DNA from: Acinetobacter sp. UBA6641
Lineage (GTDB): Bacteria > Pseudomonadota > Gammaproteobacteria > Pseudomonadales > Moraxellaceae
Length of the DNA stretch: 6,270 bases
Assembly (NCBI GenBank): GCA_002455755.1
Contig: DKLL01000133.1
Location: 1,033-7,302 of the forward strand
Direction of reading: 5' to 3'
Of this stretch, positions 1-6,110 are shown piece by piece; the first letter of the stretch is position 1, and each line of letters opens with the position of its first letter. Below the pieces are notes generated by a model. It worked only from the letters and a program-made list of their open reading frames with translations, had not been told where the DNA came from and made no database searches. Made by a program: the position numbers and the translations under genes.

Positions 1-680
1 TTGGTATATAAATGGGTATCACCACCGGTCCAGACAAAATCGCCCACACCCAGGCCGCATACTTGCGCAATCATATGCGTGAGCAGGGCATAACTGGCAA
101 TATTAAATGGCACACCCAAGAACACGTCCGCACTACGTTGATAGAGCTGGCATGACAGCTTGCCGTTCTGTACAAAAAACTGGAACAGGGTATGGCAAGG
201 TGGAAGCGCCACAGTTCCTGCTTCATTCGGGTTCCAACCGGAGACAATTAAACGGCGTGAGTTGGGATTGGTTTTAATTTCGTTGATCAGCCATTTGATC
301 TGGTCAAAACCATCCTGCTCATAGAGACCATTTTCTTTTTTAGTTGCGCCAAAGTTACGCCACTGATGACCATAGACTGGCCCCAATTCACCTTCAGGAC
401 GCCCAAAACGTGCAGTTTGTTCTGCAGTAGACCATTCGTCCCAAATTGAAACTTTGTTGTCCTGCAAATATTTGACGTTGGTATCACCTTTTAAGAACCA
501 CAACAGCTCAATCACGATGGAACGGAAATGAACTTTTTTGGTGGTCAATAAAGGGAAACCTTTGGAAAGATCAAAGCGCATTTGATGACCAAATACAGAA
601 CGTGTACCCGTTCCAGTACGATCGCCTTTGTCGCCACCGTTGTCGAGGATATGTTGTAAAAGGTCTAAATATTGACGCAT
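1..680 (-). CDS. thyA: Thymidylate synthase, C-terminus cut by window edge
   Basis: Makes dTMP from dUMP using methylene-tetrahydrofolate as methyl donor and reductant, in the cytosol. The frame is open from ATG at 680-678 to the left edge, giving 226 codons; about 50 residues of the usual C-terminus are missing. Visible family landmarks are the dUMP phosphate-binding Arg21 in DRTGTGT, the FGHQMRF block at 30-36, [10 protein letters not shown] at 59-68, the SRR arginine pair 142-143, the catalytic cysteine Cys162 in [23 protein letters not shown] at 178-189 with Arg182 and Asp185, FNIASYALL at 192-200, and DTHLYT at the edge. Compared with E. coli ThyA there are extra residues around 84-98 and 111-124, as I recall for Acinetobacter ThyA. 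A GAGAGAG purine run just 5' of the ATG serves as a weak ribosome site. No defect is seen in the visible part. Identity is very secure. Confidence 0.97.
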   Translation of the reverse strand, partial: MRQYLDLLQHILDNGGDKGDRTGTGTRSVFGHQMRFDLSKGFPLLTTKKVHFRSIVIELLWFLKGDTNVKYLQDNKVSIWDEWSTAEQTARFGRPEGELGPVYGHQWRNFGATKKENGLYEQDGFDQIKWLINEIKTNPNSRRLIVSGWNPNEAGTVALPPCHTLFQFFVQNGKLSCQLYQRSADVFLGVPFNIASYALLTHMIAQVCGLGVGDFVWTGGDTHLYT

Positions 681-818
681 GTCTCTCTCATAATCGTGTG
701 AATTTCATGTGGCACATATTAGCCTTTTTACAGTCATGAAACCATTCTTTTTAATGTTCCAGAAACCGGGCTGGCTTAGATTTATTTTGTAATTAATTGA
801 AAATTATTGATATTTATT

Positions 819-842
819 CAGCAGTCAAGCTTGTTGATGCTG
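819..842. repeat. Small bulged hairpin
   Basis: CAGCA (819-823) pairs with TGCTG (838-842) and TCAA (825-828) pairs with TTGA (834-837), leaving one bulged G at 824 and a five-base loop. Neither strand has a good T-tract after it, so it is not a standard intrinsic terminator. It lies about 140-160 bases upstream of the thyA start. Function unknown. Confidence 0.4.
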
Positions 843-967
843 CATAAATGTTTATGGTGTAACTGTTCGAGGTAAAATTATAAGGGTGAGAAAAATGAAT
901 CAATTTTTCTGTAAATAATTTTTCAGCCCTCCTAAAAACCTCTATAGGTCAGTTGGTATTAGATATT

Positions 968-1043
968 CAAAATAGGGACATGACCCTGCATATGAACAAG
1001 CAGGGCTTAAAAATTTACAACATATGGCTCATGTCAGATTTTG
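968..1043. repeat. Large nested inverted repeat, possible structured RNA
   Basis: Three arms pair in nested order. CAAAAT (968-973) pairs with ATTTTG (1038-1043), GACATGA (977-983) with TCATGTC (1029-1035), and CCCTGC (984-989) with GCAGGG (1000-1005). This gives 19 base pairs. The two outer arms are separated by a small 3/2-base internal loop, and a 23-base single-sided bulge (1006-1028) separates the middle and inner arms on the right. The palindrome CATATG occurs at the inner stem-loop junction (989-994) and again in the bulge (1021-1026), so these could pair as a pseudoknot. No T-tract follows on either strand, so this is not a simple terminator. It could be a structured RNA, a leader element or a small palindromic repeat family. 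The pairing is seen directly; any function is inference. Confidence 0.5.
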
Positions 1044-1145
1044 CAATTTATACCACTTTATTTGATCAAATTATGGCGTAAAGACTCGAAACCTAATAAC
1101 AGCGTGGTCTTGCTCGAGTGAGCATCAATTAAATTGTTACTGATG

Positions 1146-1174
1146 TTGGATTGTAAAAATTAACAAAAAATAAT
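1146..1174 (+). promoter_or_regulatory. Weak candidate promoter for the amidase gene
   Basis: TTGGAT at 1146-1151 and AATAAT at 1169-1174 are separated by 17 bases. The -10 matches the sigma-70 consensus at five of six positions and the -35 at only three. A competing pair is ATTACA (1211-1216) with CATATT (1234-1239), also 17 bases apart. The background is so AT-rich that such matches are expected by chance. Confidence 0.2.
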
Positions 1175-1219
1175 CATTTAACTCAGTTGAACAAGATTTA
1201 TTTATATTTAATTACATTT

Positions 1220-1244
1220 GTTACATGAAAAATCATATTGTAAC
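1220..1244. repeat. GTTACA/TGTAAC dyad upstream of the amidase
   Basis: GTTACA (1220-1225) and TGTAAC (1239-1244) form a perfect six-base inverted repeat around a 13-base centre, the geometry of a dimeric regulator site. The heptamer TTGTTAC containing the left arm is also present at 1134-1140. The dyad overlaps the alternative promoter at 1211-1239. No regulator is identified. Confidence 0.3.
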
Positions 1245-1265
1245 GGGTACCATCTTGCCGTCGAA

Positions 1266-1334
1266 ATGAGTGAAAAGCCGCTAGTCTTAGGCTTGGGAGT
1301 GTTTGGTAAAGAATGGTTTATGATCATAATGTAA
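1266..1334 (+). pseudogene. Short open frame overlapping the amidase start, possible frameshifted N-terminus
   Basis: From ATG 1266 a 22-codon frame reads MSEKPLVLGLGVFGKEWF and then MIIM before a TAA stop. It has protein-like composition and overlaps the start of the amidase ORF in another frame. Adding one T to the TTT run at 1317-1319 would join the two frames and give a continuous protein running ...GKEWFYDHNVNMSEV... into the amidase. It has no clear ribosome site of its own. It may be the true N-terminus lost by an indel or sequencing error, or simply chance. Confidence 0.3.
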
Positions 1335-1834
1335 ACATGAGTGAAGTGTATGCTCCTGTTCAGGCAAATATTGTAATACGTTCTCAAACTGGTAAAAATT
1401 CTAAGAAAAATACAGAATTGACGTCTGTTAAATCAACTTCAAAAAATAATATATTGACCACTAATGGCCAACGAATTGATATTGATAAATTCACCGATTT
1501 CTTGCAGGGTATTAGTTCATATAGCAGTTCACAAAAGTGTGCCAAAAGTATCCGTCTTGCTTTAGAGTCGGCAGGTGCACGCTTTCAAAGTCATCCGGTT
1601 GCGGCGGCGGACTGGGGCACTACCTTAATGAAAATTGGTTATCGACAAATTAACCCCAAGTTTGATGCACCTAAAGAAGGTGATATTTATATTATTGATC
1701 GAACCGGTAAACATGTGTATGGACATATTGCAGGCTTTACCGGTAAGCAATGGGTCTCTGACTTTAAACAAAAAAGTTATGACGTTTATAATGAAAAAGG
1801 TTTGACCTATAAATATTACCGTCCGAGTTTTTAA
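1313..1834 (+). CDS. Cys/His peptidoglycan amidase-like protein, candidate secreted toxin
   Basis: A 173-residue protein with an NlpC/P60- or CHAP-like papain-fold pattern. The likely nucleophile is Cys76 in QKCAKSIRLALESAG at the start of a helix. The likely His138 is in VYGHIAGFTG and Asp150 in WVSDFKQ, with GDIYIID at 123-129 as a core strand. This layout is known from enzymes that cut peptidoglycan stem peptides, including type VI secretion amidases, phage endolysins and colicin-like toxins. Residues 1-60 are rich in Ser, Thr, Asn and Lys and look disordered. There is no signal peptide or membrane segment, so reaching the cell wall would need a secretion machine or lysis. ATG 1313 directly follows an in-frame TAA (1307-1309); its ribosome site is poor (GGGAG is 13 bases away), and Met9 (1337) is an alternative start. 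The gene stands alone, is more AT-rich than its neighbours, and has no recognisable immunity gene beside it. The fold is fairly sure; the toxin role is inferred. Confidence 0.75.
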   Translation: MVYDHNVNMSEVYAPVQANIVIRSQTGKNSKKNTELTSVKSTSKNNILTTNGQRIDIDKFTDFLQGISSYSSSQKCAKSIRLALESAGARFQSHPVAAADWGTTLMKIGYRQINPKFDAPKEGDIYIIDRTGKHVYGHIAGFTGKQWVSDFKQKSYDVYNEKGLTYKYYRPSF

Positions 1835-1901
1835 GGTTTTTCTATACGTATTGATTTAATAAAAAAAGCCTTGGTAAGATAATGTTGATTAGTTAACATC
1901 C

Positions 1902-1934
1902 TAAAATATAAATGTTTTTTATATTTTAAAATAT
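1902..1934. repeat. AT-only palindromes
   Basis: TAAAATATA (1902-1910) and TATATTTTA (1920-1928) are perfect nine-base inverted arms. The right arm overlaps a second perfect palindrome, ATATTTTAAAATAT (1921-1934), so TAAAATAT also occurs twice directly. Stability would be low because there is no G or C. This may be a curved or easily melted segment, or chance in AT-rich DNA. Confidence 0.4.
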
Positions 1935-1992
1935 GCTGGGGTCTTTTCTTTATTAAGTCAAAGGTTTGGAGCTCAAATGCTACTTTTTTGGC

Positions 1993-2187
1993 ATGAGCAA
2001 CATTGTTGTGCAAGGTCAAACCATCTTGCGAATAGGCGAAAAAATATTTTCGGCTATTCTCACCGTCAAAACTCGTTCACTACCACCTTATGGTAAATCT
2101 ATCGCAGAAACAGTTTCTTTTAAGGTCGTCCTGAGTCGAACAGTTGCGGATGACGTTTCCGCGTATCAAATAACATTTCAATTTTAA
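1993..2187 (+). CDS. Doubtful small ORF, unrecognised
   Basis: A 64-codon frame from ATG 1993; a TTG at 1966 would extend it by nine codons. The product begins MSNIVVQGQTILRIGEKIF and ends SAYQITFQF. It has alternating hydrophobic and polar residues that could form beta strands, but no signal peptide, no membrane segment and no motif I know. There is no ribosome site at usable spacing from ATG 1993. It lies just after the amidase, where an immunity gene would be expected, but a periplasm-acting amidase usually needs an exported immunity protein and this is not one by sequence. It may be a gene remnant. Confidence 0.2.
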   Translation: MSNIVVQGQTILRIGEKIFSAILTVKTRSLPPYGKSIAETVSFKVVLSRTVADDVSAYQITFQF

Positions 2188-2227
2188 AAATAGAAAATGC
2201 CAGTCAATTTCTTGACTGACCGGCATT
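2186..2227 (-). terminator. Intrinsic terminator of tesA
   Basis: On the minus strand, five bases after the tesA stop, AATGC and CAGTCAA (2196-2207) pair with TTGACTG (2212-2218) and GCATT (2223-2227) around a TTTC loop. There is a four-base bulge at 2219-2222. Reading in the tesA direction, the stem is followed by TTCTATTTTT (2195-2186), a good U-tract. On the plus strand no T-run follows, so it should act only on tesA. Confidence 0.75.
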
Positions 2228-2231
2228 AGCT

Positions 2232-2861
2232 TTATAAAGCGCCTTTTATATAGGGATAAGCATTGTTCAGCAAAATGCTTTGGGCAGAAGTATTGGGATG
2301 AACCAGATCGGCTTGCATCAAGCTTTTCTTGCCGGCTACGCCTTCCAGAAAGAATGGCAGCAATTGTACATTGTGCTGCTGACTGACAATCTTATAATTT
2401 TTTTCAAAGGCCTTACTATAAGCGGTTCCGTAATTGGGCGGAATTTTCATTCCCAAAACAATCACCTTGGCTTTAGTTTTCTGACTTTGCTGGATTAAGG
2501 TGGCCAGGTTTTTTTGAATCAATAGCGGTGGCTGACCGCGTAAACCATCATTGCCGCCCAGTTCAATTACCACAATATGCGGCTTATGGGTTTGCAGTAA
2601 TTTGGGTAAACGTGCCACGGCACCACTGGTGGTTTCACCACTGACACTGGCATTGACCACTTTGTGCTGTTTCGGATACTGTTGGTCTAGACGTTTCTGT
2701 AATAATGTTACCCAGCCTTGCTGTGCCTGTATGCCATAACCCGCACTAATGCTGTCACCCACGATCATAATGGTTTTCGCAGATGCCATGACTGGAGTAA
2801 GACCCAAGCTGAGCATGGCCAGACAAGGAAATACAAGAGTTTTCAGATTGCGATTTTGCAT
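2232..2861 (-). CDS. tesA: Periplasmic GDSL esterase / lysophospholipase (TesA family)
   Basis: A 209-residue SGNH hydrolase that cleaves acyl esters and thioesters such as lysophospholipids and acyl-CoA; E. coli TesA is about the same length. Residues 1-28 form a type I signal peptide: basic start, hydrophobic core LVFPCLAMLSLGL, and cleavage after ASA28. The mature enzyme is therefore periplasmic. All SGNH blocks are present: GDSISAGYG (35-43) with Ser37, SGETTSG (74-80) with Gly75, GGND (102-105) with Asn104, and DLVHP (185-189) with Asp185 and His188. It is divergent from ybbA with 11 bases between start codons, as in E. coli, where TesA works with the YbbAP membrane complex. No strong ribosome site is visible upstream of the ATG. 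A hairpin terminator follows the stop. Identity is secure; the physiological substrate is not. Confidence 0.95.
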   Translation of the reverse strand: MQNRNLKTLVFPCLAMLSLGLTPVMASAKTIMIVGDSISAGYGIQAQQGWVTLLQKRLDQQYPKQHKVVNASVSGETTSGAVARLPKLLQTHKPHIVVIELGGNDGLRGQPPLLIQKNLATLIQQSQKTKAKVIVLGMKIPPNYGTAYSKAFEKNYKIVSQQHNVQLLPFFLEGVAGKKSLMQADLVHPNTSAQSILLNNAYPYIKGAL

Positions 2862-2863
2862 AT

Positions 2864-2867
2864 AGGG
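2864..2867 (+). promoter_or_regulatory. Ribosome binding site supporting the ybbA start at 2873
   Basis: AGGG lies five bases before ATG 2873. The alternative ATG 2903, which aligns better with the E. coli YbbA N-terminus, has no purine run ahead of it. The site therefore favours 2873 and places the ybbA ribosome site in the 11-base gap between the two divergent start codons. Confidence 0.5.
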
Positions 2868-2872
2868 ATTTT

Positions 2873-3601
2873 ATGACCCACGTTAATAGCGACCATTCCA
2901 TCATGCCACAAGTGATTATCTCTGCACAGCAGCTTAGCCAAAAGATAAAATTTGCCCAAAAAGAGCTGAGCATTTTTGAAAATCTAAGCTTTGATATTCA
3001 TCGTGGTGAACAGGTGGCAATTACCGGACGTTCCGGTTCAGGTAAATCGACCCTGCTGGGGATTCTGGCCACACTGGATCAGGCCAGTTCAGGCAAACTG
3101 GTCGTATGTGGTGAATCAATTGCAGAGTTAAACGAAGAACAGCGTGCATTGGTGCGTTTAAAAAATATCGGTTTTGTATTTCAGTCTTTTCAGCTGTTAC
3201 CGCATTTAACGGCGGTGGAAAATGTAATGTTACCGCTACGCTTACAGCAGAATTTTAACTTTGCCGCAGCTGAAAAAAAGGCTTTAGCTTTACTGAAAAA
3301 AGTCGGCCTGGAACGTCAGGCCATGCAAACGCCGAAAGTCCTGTCTGGTGGGGAACAGCAACGGGTAGCGATTGCCCGTGCCTTAATTAGCGATCCGCAA
3401 ATTATTTTTGCCGATGAACCGACCGGCAATCTGGATGCGCAAACGGCCAAGGAAATCGAACAACTGTTATTTCAGCTGAATCGTGAGTTTGGTACCACTC
3501 TGGTGCTGGTGACCCATGATTCAACCTTGGCCCAGCAATGCCAACGGCATTTTGAACTGCGCGATGGTCATTTCATAGAACATGGTCAGAGAGAGGGTTG
3601 A
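2873..3601 (+). CDS. ybbA: ABC transporter ATP-binding subunit YbbA
   Basis: A 242-residue cytosolic ATPase of the MacB/LolD-like group that drives the YbbP membrane subunit. A complete nucleotide-binding domain is seen: Walker [10 protein letters not shown] (52-60), Q-loop Gln104 in [10 protein letters not shown], signature LSGGEQQR (157-164), Walker B IIFADEPT (177-184) with catalytic Glu182, D-loop NLD (186-188), and switch His215 in [14 protein letters not shown] and the LSGGEQQR motif are typical of the YbbA/LolD/FtsE group. Start ATG 2873 is chosen for its AGGG site; Met11 (2903) would give a protein closer to E. coli YbbA in length. It ends one base before ybbP and is surely co-transcribed with it. 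Its promoter must lie inside the tesA coding region. No missing catalytic residue. Confidence 0.95.
   Translation: MTHVNSDHSIMPQVIISAQQLSQKIKFAQKELSIFENLSFDIHRGEQVAITGRSGSGKSTLLGILATLDQASSGKLVVCGESIAELNEEQRALVRLKNIGFVFQSFQLLPHLTAVENVMLPLRLQQNFNFAAAEKKALALLKKVGLERQAMQTPKVLSGGEQQRVAIARALISDPQIIFADEPTGNLDAQTAKEIEQLLFQLNREFGTTLVLVTHDSTLAQQCQRHFELRDGHFIEHGQREG
2915..2941 (-). promoter_or_regulatory. Weak candidate tesA promoter inside ybbA
   Basis: On the minus strand TTGGCT (2941-2936) and GATAAT (2920-2915) are 15 bases apart. The -10 matches five of six consensus positions and the -35 four of six, but the spacer is short. Transcription would begin about 45 bases upstream of the tesA ATG. The tiny gap between the genes requires a promoter somewhere in this region. 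Confidence 0.25.
3593..3597 (+). promoter_or_regulatory. Ribosome binding site fixing the ybbP start
   Basis: GAGGG within the purine run at the end of ybbA lies five bases before ATG 3603. It favours this start over the in-frame ATG at 3582, which would overlap ybbA by 20 bases and lacks a well-placed site. The ybbA stop and the ybbP start are separated by one base (TGA-A-ATG), which suggests translational coupling. Confidence 0.6.
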
Positions 3602-3602
3602 A

Positions 3603-6083
3603 ATGAATACGTTATTTCGGCCTTTGTTGACACAAAGCTTTAAAAGCAGCGGCATTTATCTGCTGATCATTGCCTTGACCCTTGCGATTAGTGCCACCAC
3701 TGCGCTGAAATTTAGCAATGAACAGATTCAAAATGCCGTAGCTTTACAGGCTGCAGAAATGCTGGCCGCGGATCTGGTACTGACAGACAATCAGCCACTG
3801 GAACAAAAGTGGTTTGATCAGGCCAGACAATTAAAACTGAAACAATCCCGAGTCACCGCATTCGGTTCAATGGCACATACCCAGGACCAGTTCGTGATGG
3901 TGAATGTGAAAGCGATTGATCATCAATTTCCCTTGCGCGGGGAGCTTCGTGTGCTGCCACAGGCGAAAATAATCCAGTCCGGTGAAGTGTGGATGAGTCC
4001 GCGTGCCATGGATTTATTGCATGTTAAATTGGGAGATAGGGTCAATATCGCAGACGGACAGTTTAAGGTTACGGCAAAAATTGTGCATGATTCCAATCAG
4101 GAAATGGGTTTTTCCGGTTTTTCACCGACGGTGATTATTTCCCGTAGTGATGTAGCCAAAACCAATGCCATTCAGGTCGGCAGCCGTGCCGAGTATCGAT
4201 TGTTAATGGCGGGAGAGCCACAGCAGACCAAACAGTTTGAACAGGATTTTAAGCAACAGCAGCAAGGCCTGCTGCCGAAAACAGCGCAAGATGCACAAAT
4301 ACTTGATGAGCAGAATAGCTTGCGATTACGCAATGCCAGCGAAAGCAATACCCGTTTAATGAAGCCGATTGCCAATCTGGATACCTTCCTGCAACTGAGC
4401 AATATCTTGACCATTTTGCTGTGCGGGATTGCAATTGCCCTGACCAGCCAGCGCTATGTGCAACAAAATCAGGACAATATTGCATTGATGCGTTGCATCG
4501 GTGCGACGCGAGGCCAGATTCTCAATGCCTATCTCAGCTTGCTGGCCGTGGTATTGGTGGTTGCCATGCTGATTGGCACTCTGGTGGGTGTCGCTTTGGG
4601 TTACGGTTTGCTGCAACTGATGCTGCAACTGATTCCAAATTTGCAGATTGCATTTTCTGCAGTGGAGATGCTGCTGGGGCCATTACCGGTGGCCATGCTG
4701 ACCAGTGCGGTGGTGCTATTGGGGTTTATTGTTCCCAGTTTATGGCAATTACTGAATACTCCGCCAATCCGTGTCATTCGCCAGCAGGAAAAATCAGTGC
4801 AATCGATGCTGTGGATGTTAGTGATGGGCACAGCCAGCCTGGCGTTATTCAGTATTGTGTTGACAGAAAATCTGGTACTGACCGCCTGGGTGATGGGGGC
4901 GATTATTCTGCTGTGTACGGTACTCTATTTAATGATCTGGGGCTGTTTAAAGTTCATCAAAAACCTGAAAGGAACCATTTCAGCCTATGTACGTGTGCCT
5001 TATCAAACCGCTTTTCAAATTACCGCTCTGGCACTTGGCCTGAGTCTGATGACTGTATTGACCGTGTTGCGAACCGACTTGCTGGAACGTTGGCAACAGC
5101 AATTGCCTGAAGGTACACCGAACCAGTTTGTTTATGGCCTGCCGCCTTTTGATATGCCAGCTTTTAAGGCACAGATCAAGCAGCACGGTTGGTCAAGCAC
5201 GCCCTTATATCCGAATATTCGTGGCCGATTGGTGGCGAAGAATGATCAGCCCTTTGTAGCAGATCTGGTGAAAAGCAATAATTCTTTACGCCGTGAACTG
5301 AATTTGACCCAGACCACCGAATATCCGGCTGACAATATCATCGTGCAGGGCACAGCAGTCTTGAAACATCCCGGTGAGGTTTCGGTTGAAGCCAAAACCG
5401 CAGCAGAGCTGGGGATTAAAATTGGTGATCGTTTGACTTTTAGTTTGCCTGAAGGTCAGATTCAGGCCAAAGTGGTGAACTTGCGCAGTGTGGAATGGGA
5501 AAGTTTCAGTCCGAACTTTTTCTTTATTTTTGCACCTAAAACCATGGATGAAAATGCCGGCAGTTATTTAGGCAGTTTCTATGTGCCGGAACAGGATAAA
5601 AACCAGCTGGTGTCGGTAATTCAGCAATTTTCCAACACCGTGTTTATTGATGTCAGCCTGATTCTGGATGAGGTCAAACGTCTGGTGAATGTACTGGTGC
5701 AAATTGTCACCATTCTGGCTCTGTTGGTCAGTGTTTCGGGCATTCTGGTGTTAATAGCCTGTTTAAACCTATTAATGGATGAACGTAAACGTGAAGTGGC
5801 TTTGCTGCGTTCATTCGGCAGTTCCAAACAAAAGCTCAAGCAGATGATGACCCTGGAAATTGGTTTTATGGGATTTATGGCAGGAATCGTAGCTTGCCTG
5901 TTTGCCGAAGTGATCAGTGCTATAGCCAGTTATAAAATGAATCTGCTGATTCAGGCTCATTGGCAAATCTGGCTGATTTTACCGATACTCATGACGCTAC
6001 TGTGTGCGCTGATTGGACGTTATCGTTTGAGTTATCTCTGTGACATTCCGCCACTGCAAAGCTTGCGTGAGATGAATCAATAA
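3603..6083 (+). CDS. ybbP: FtsX-type ABC transporter membrane subunit YbbP
   Basis: An 826-residue inner-membrane protein, close to E. coli YbbP (about 800), partner of YbbA. About ten membrane segments are visible, near residues 17-36, 265-285, 308-335, 357-385, 402-420, 424-449, 470-490, 694-722, 755-776 and 789-808. Two large soluble regions, about 37-264 and 491-693, should face the periplasm. It is a tandem FtsX arrangement: ALMRCIGATRGQ near 294 and ALLRSFGSSKQ near 733 are the paired cytosolic motifs after the first helix of each FtsX unit, where the ATPase docks. In this superfamily ATP cycles move the periplasmic domains mechanically rather than pumping through a channel. With TesA divergent next door, the likely role is extracting or presenting hydrophobic esters from the membrane for hydrolysis. 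The frame is intact. Identity is secure; the substrate is unknown. Confidence 0.94.
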   Translation: MNTLFRPLLTQSFKSSGIYLLIIALTLAISATTALKFSNEQIQNAVALQAAEMLAADLVLTDNQPLEQKWFDQARQLKLKQSRVTAFGSMAHTQDQFVMVNVKAIDHQFPLRGELRVLPQAKIIQSGEVWMSPRAMDLLHVKLGDRVNIADGQFKVTAKIVHDSNQEMGFSGFSPTVIISRSDVAKTNAIQVGSRAEYRLLMAGEPQQTKQFEQDFKQQQQGLLPKTAQDAQILDEQNSLRLRNASESNTRLMKPIANLDTFLQLSNILTILLCGIAIALTSQRYVQQNQDNIALMRCIGATRGQILNAYLSLLAVVLVVAMLIGTLVGVALGYGLLQLMLQLIPNLQIAFSAVEMLLGPLPVAMLTSAVVLLGFIVPSLWQLLNTPPIRVIRQQEKSVQSMLWMLVMGTASLALFSIVLTENLVLTAWVMGAIILLCTVLYLMIWGCLKFIKNLKGTISAYVRVPYQTAFQITALALGLSLMTVLTVLRTDLLERWQQQLPEGTPNQFVYGLPPFDMPAFKAQIKQHGWSSTPLYPNIRGRLVAKNDQPFVADLVKSNNSLRRELNLTQTTEYPADNIIVQGTAVLKHPGEVSVEAKTAAELGIKIGDRLTFSLPEGQIQAKVVNLRSVEWESFSPNFFFIFAPKTMDENAGSYLGSFYVPEQDKNQLVSVIQQFSNTVFIDVSLILDEVKRLVNVLVQIVTILALLVSVSGILVLIACLNLLMDERKREVALLRSFGSSKQKLKQMMTLEIGFMGFMAGIVACLFAEVISAIASYKMNLLIQAHWQIWLILPILMTLLCALIGRYRLSYLCDIPPLQSLREMNQ

Positions 6084-6110
6084 TGGATTAATCTTCAAAA
6101 GAAATGGGTG

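Larger units (their letters stand above)
681..1312. other. Long AT-rich intergenic region, no convincing gene
   Basis: About 630 bases between the divergently oriented thyA and amidase genes. I translated the obvious starts in it and found only very short frames, for example 18 codons from 736 and 7 codons from 895. It must contain the thyA promoter (minus strand) and probably that of the amidase (plus strand), but no strong sigma-70 pair stands out for thyA. It contains a bulged hairpin at 819-842, a large nested inverted repeat at 968-1043, a 12-base palindrome ATTTGATCAAAT at 1060-1071, a small TGCTC/GAGCA hairpin at 1111-1124 and a GTTACA/TGTAAC dyad at 1220-1244. No insertion-sequence ends or tRNA were recognised. 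Confidence 0.7.
1835..2231. other. AT-rich gap between amidase and tesA
   Basis: About 400 bases. The first 130 are strongly AT-rich, with palindromes and no reading frame of note. From about 1965 the base composition becomes more balanced and one doubtful ORF is open (1993-2187). The tesA terminator occupies the right end. No typical terminator follows the amidase gene: the only pairing next to its stop is AAGGTTTTT with AAAAAGCCTT (1833-1872), which has a long loop and no T-tract after it. Confidence 0.6.

Noticed and set aside
287..487. 66-codon minus-strand frame inside thyA
   Set aside because: It overlaps the thyA coding sequence in another frame; the ThyA motifs are unbroken.
736..792. 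18-codon ORF reading MKPFFLMFQKPGWLRFIL
   Set aside because: Protein-like at first sight, but it has no ribosome site and is too short to support.
926..933. Strong AGGAGG Shine-Dalgarno-like sequence on the minus strand
   Set aside because: No ATG or GTG lies at usable distance; the nearest TTG opens only about 29 codons of unremarkable sequence.
1060..1071. Palindrome ATTTGATCAAAT as an FNR-type site
   Set aside because: FNR sites need TTGAT and ATCAA separated by four bases; here the half-sites are fused, so only a plain palindrome remains.
1056..1163. Minus-strand fragment reading NLIDAHSSKTTLLLGFESLRHNLIK
   Set aside because: It looks coding-like, but the frame is bounded by stops, has no usable start and is only about 35 codons long.
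1831..2019. 62-codon minus-strand ORF downstream of the amidase
   Set aside because: It runs through the AT-rich palindromes, with a Lys-, His- and Phe-rich product, no ribosome site and no motif.
2133..2141. tRNA T-loop-like GTTCGACTC on the minus strand
   Set aside because: The flanking bases do not form a T-stem, and no acceptor, D or anticodon arms can be drawn.
4421..5110. 229-codon plus-strand frame inside ybbP
   Set aside because: It lies wholly within the intact ybbP frame, whose helices and FtsX motifs are clear. The alternate product is Cys-, Asp- and Ser-rich with no domain, so it is a shadow.
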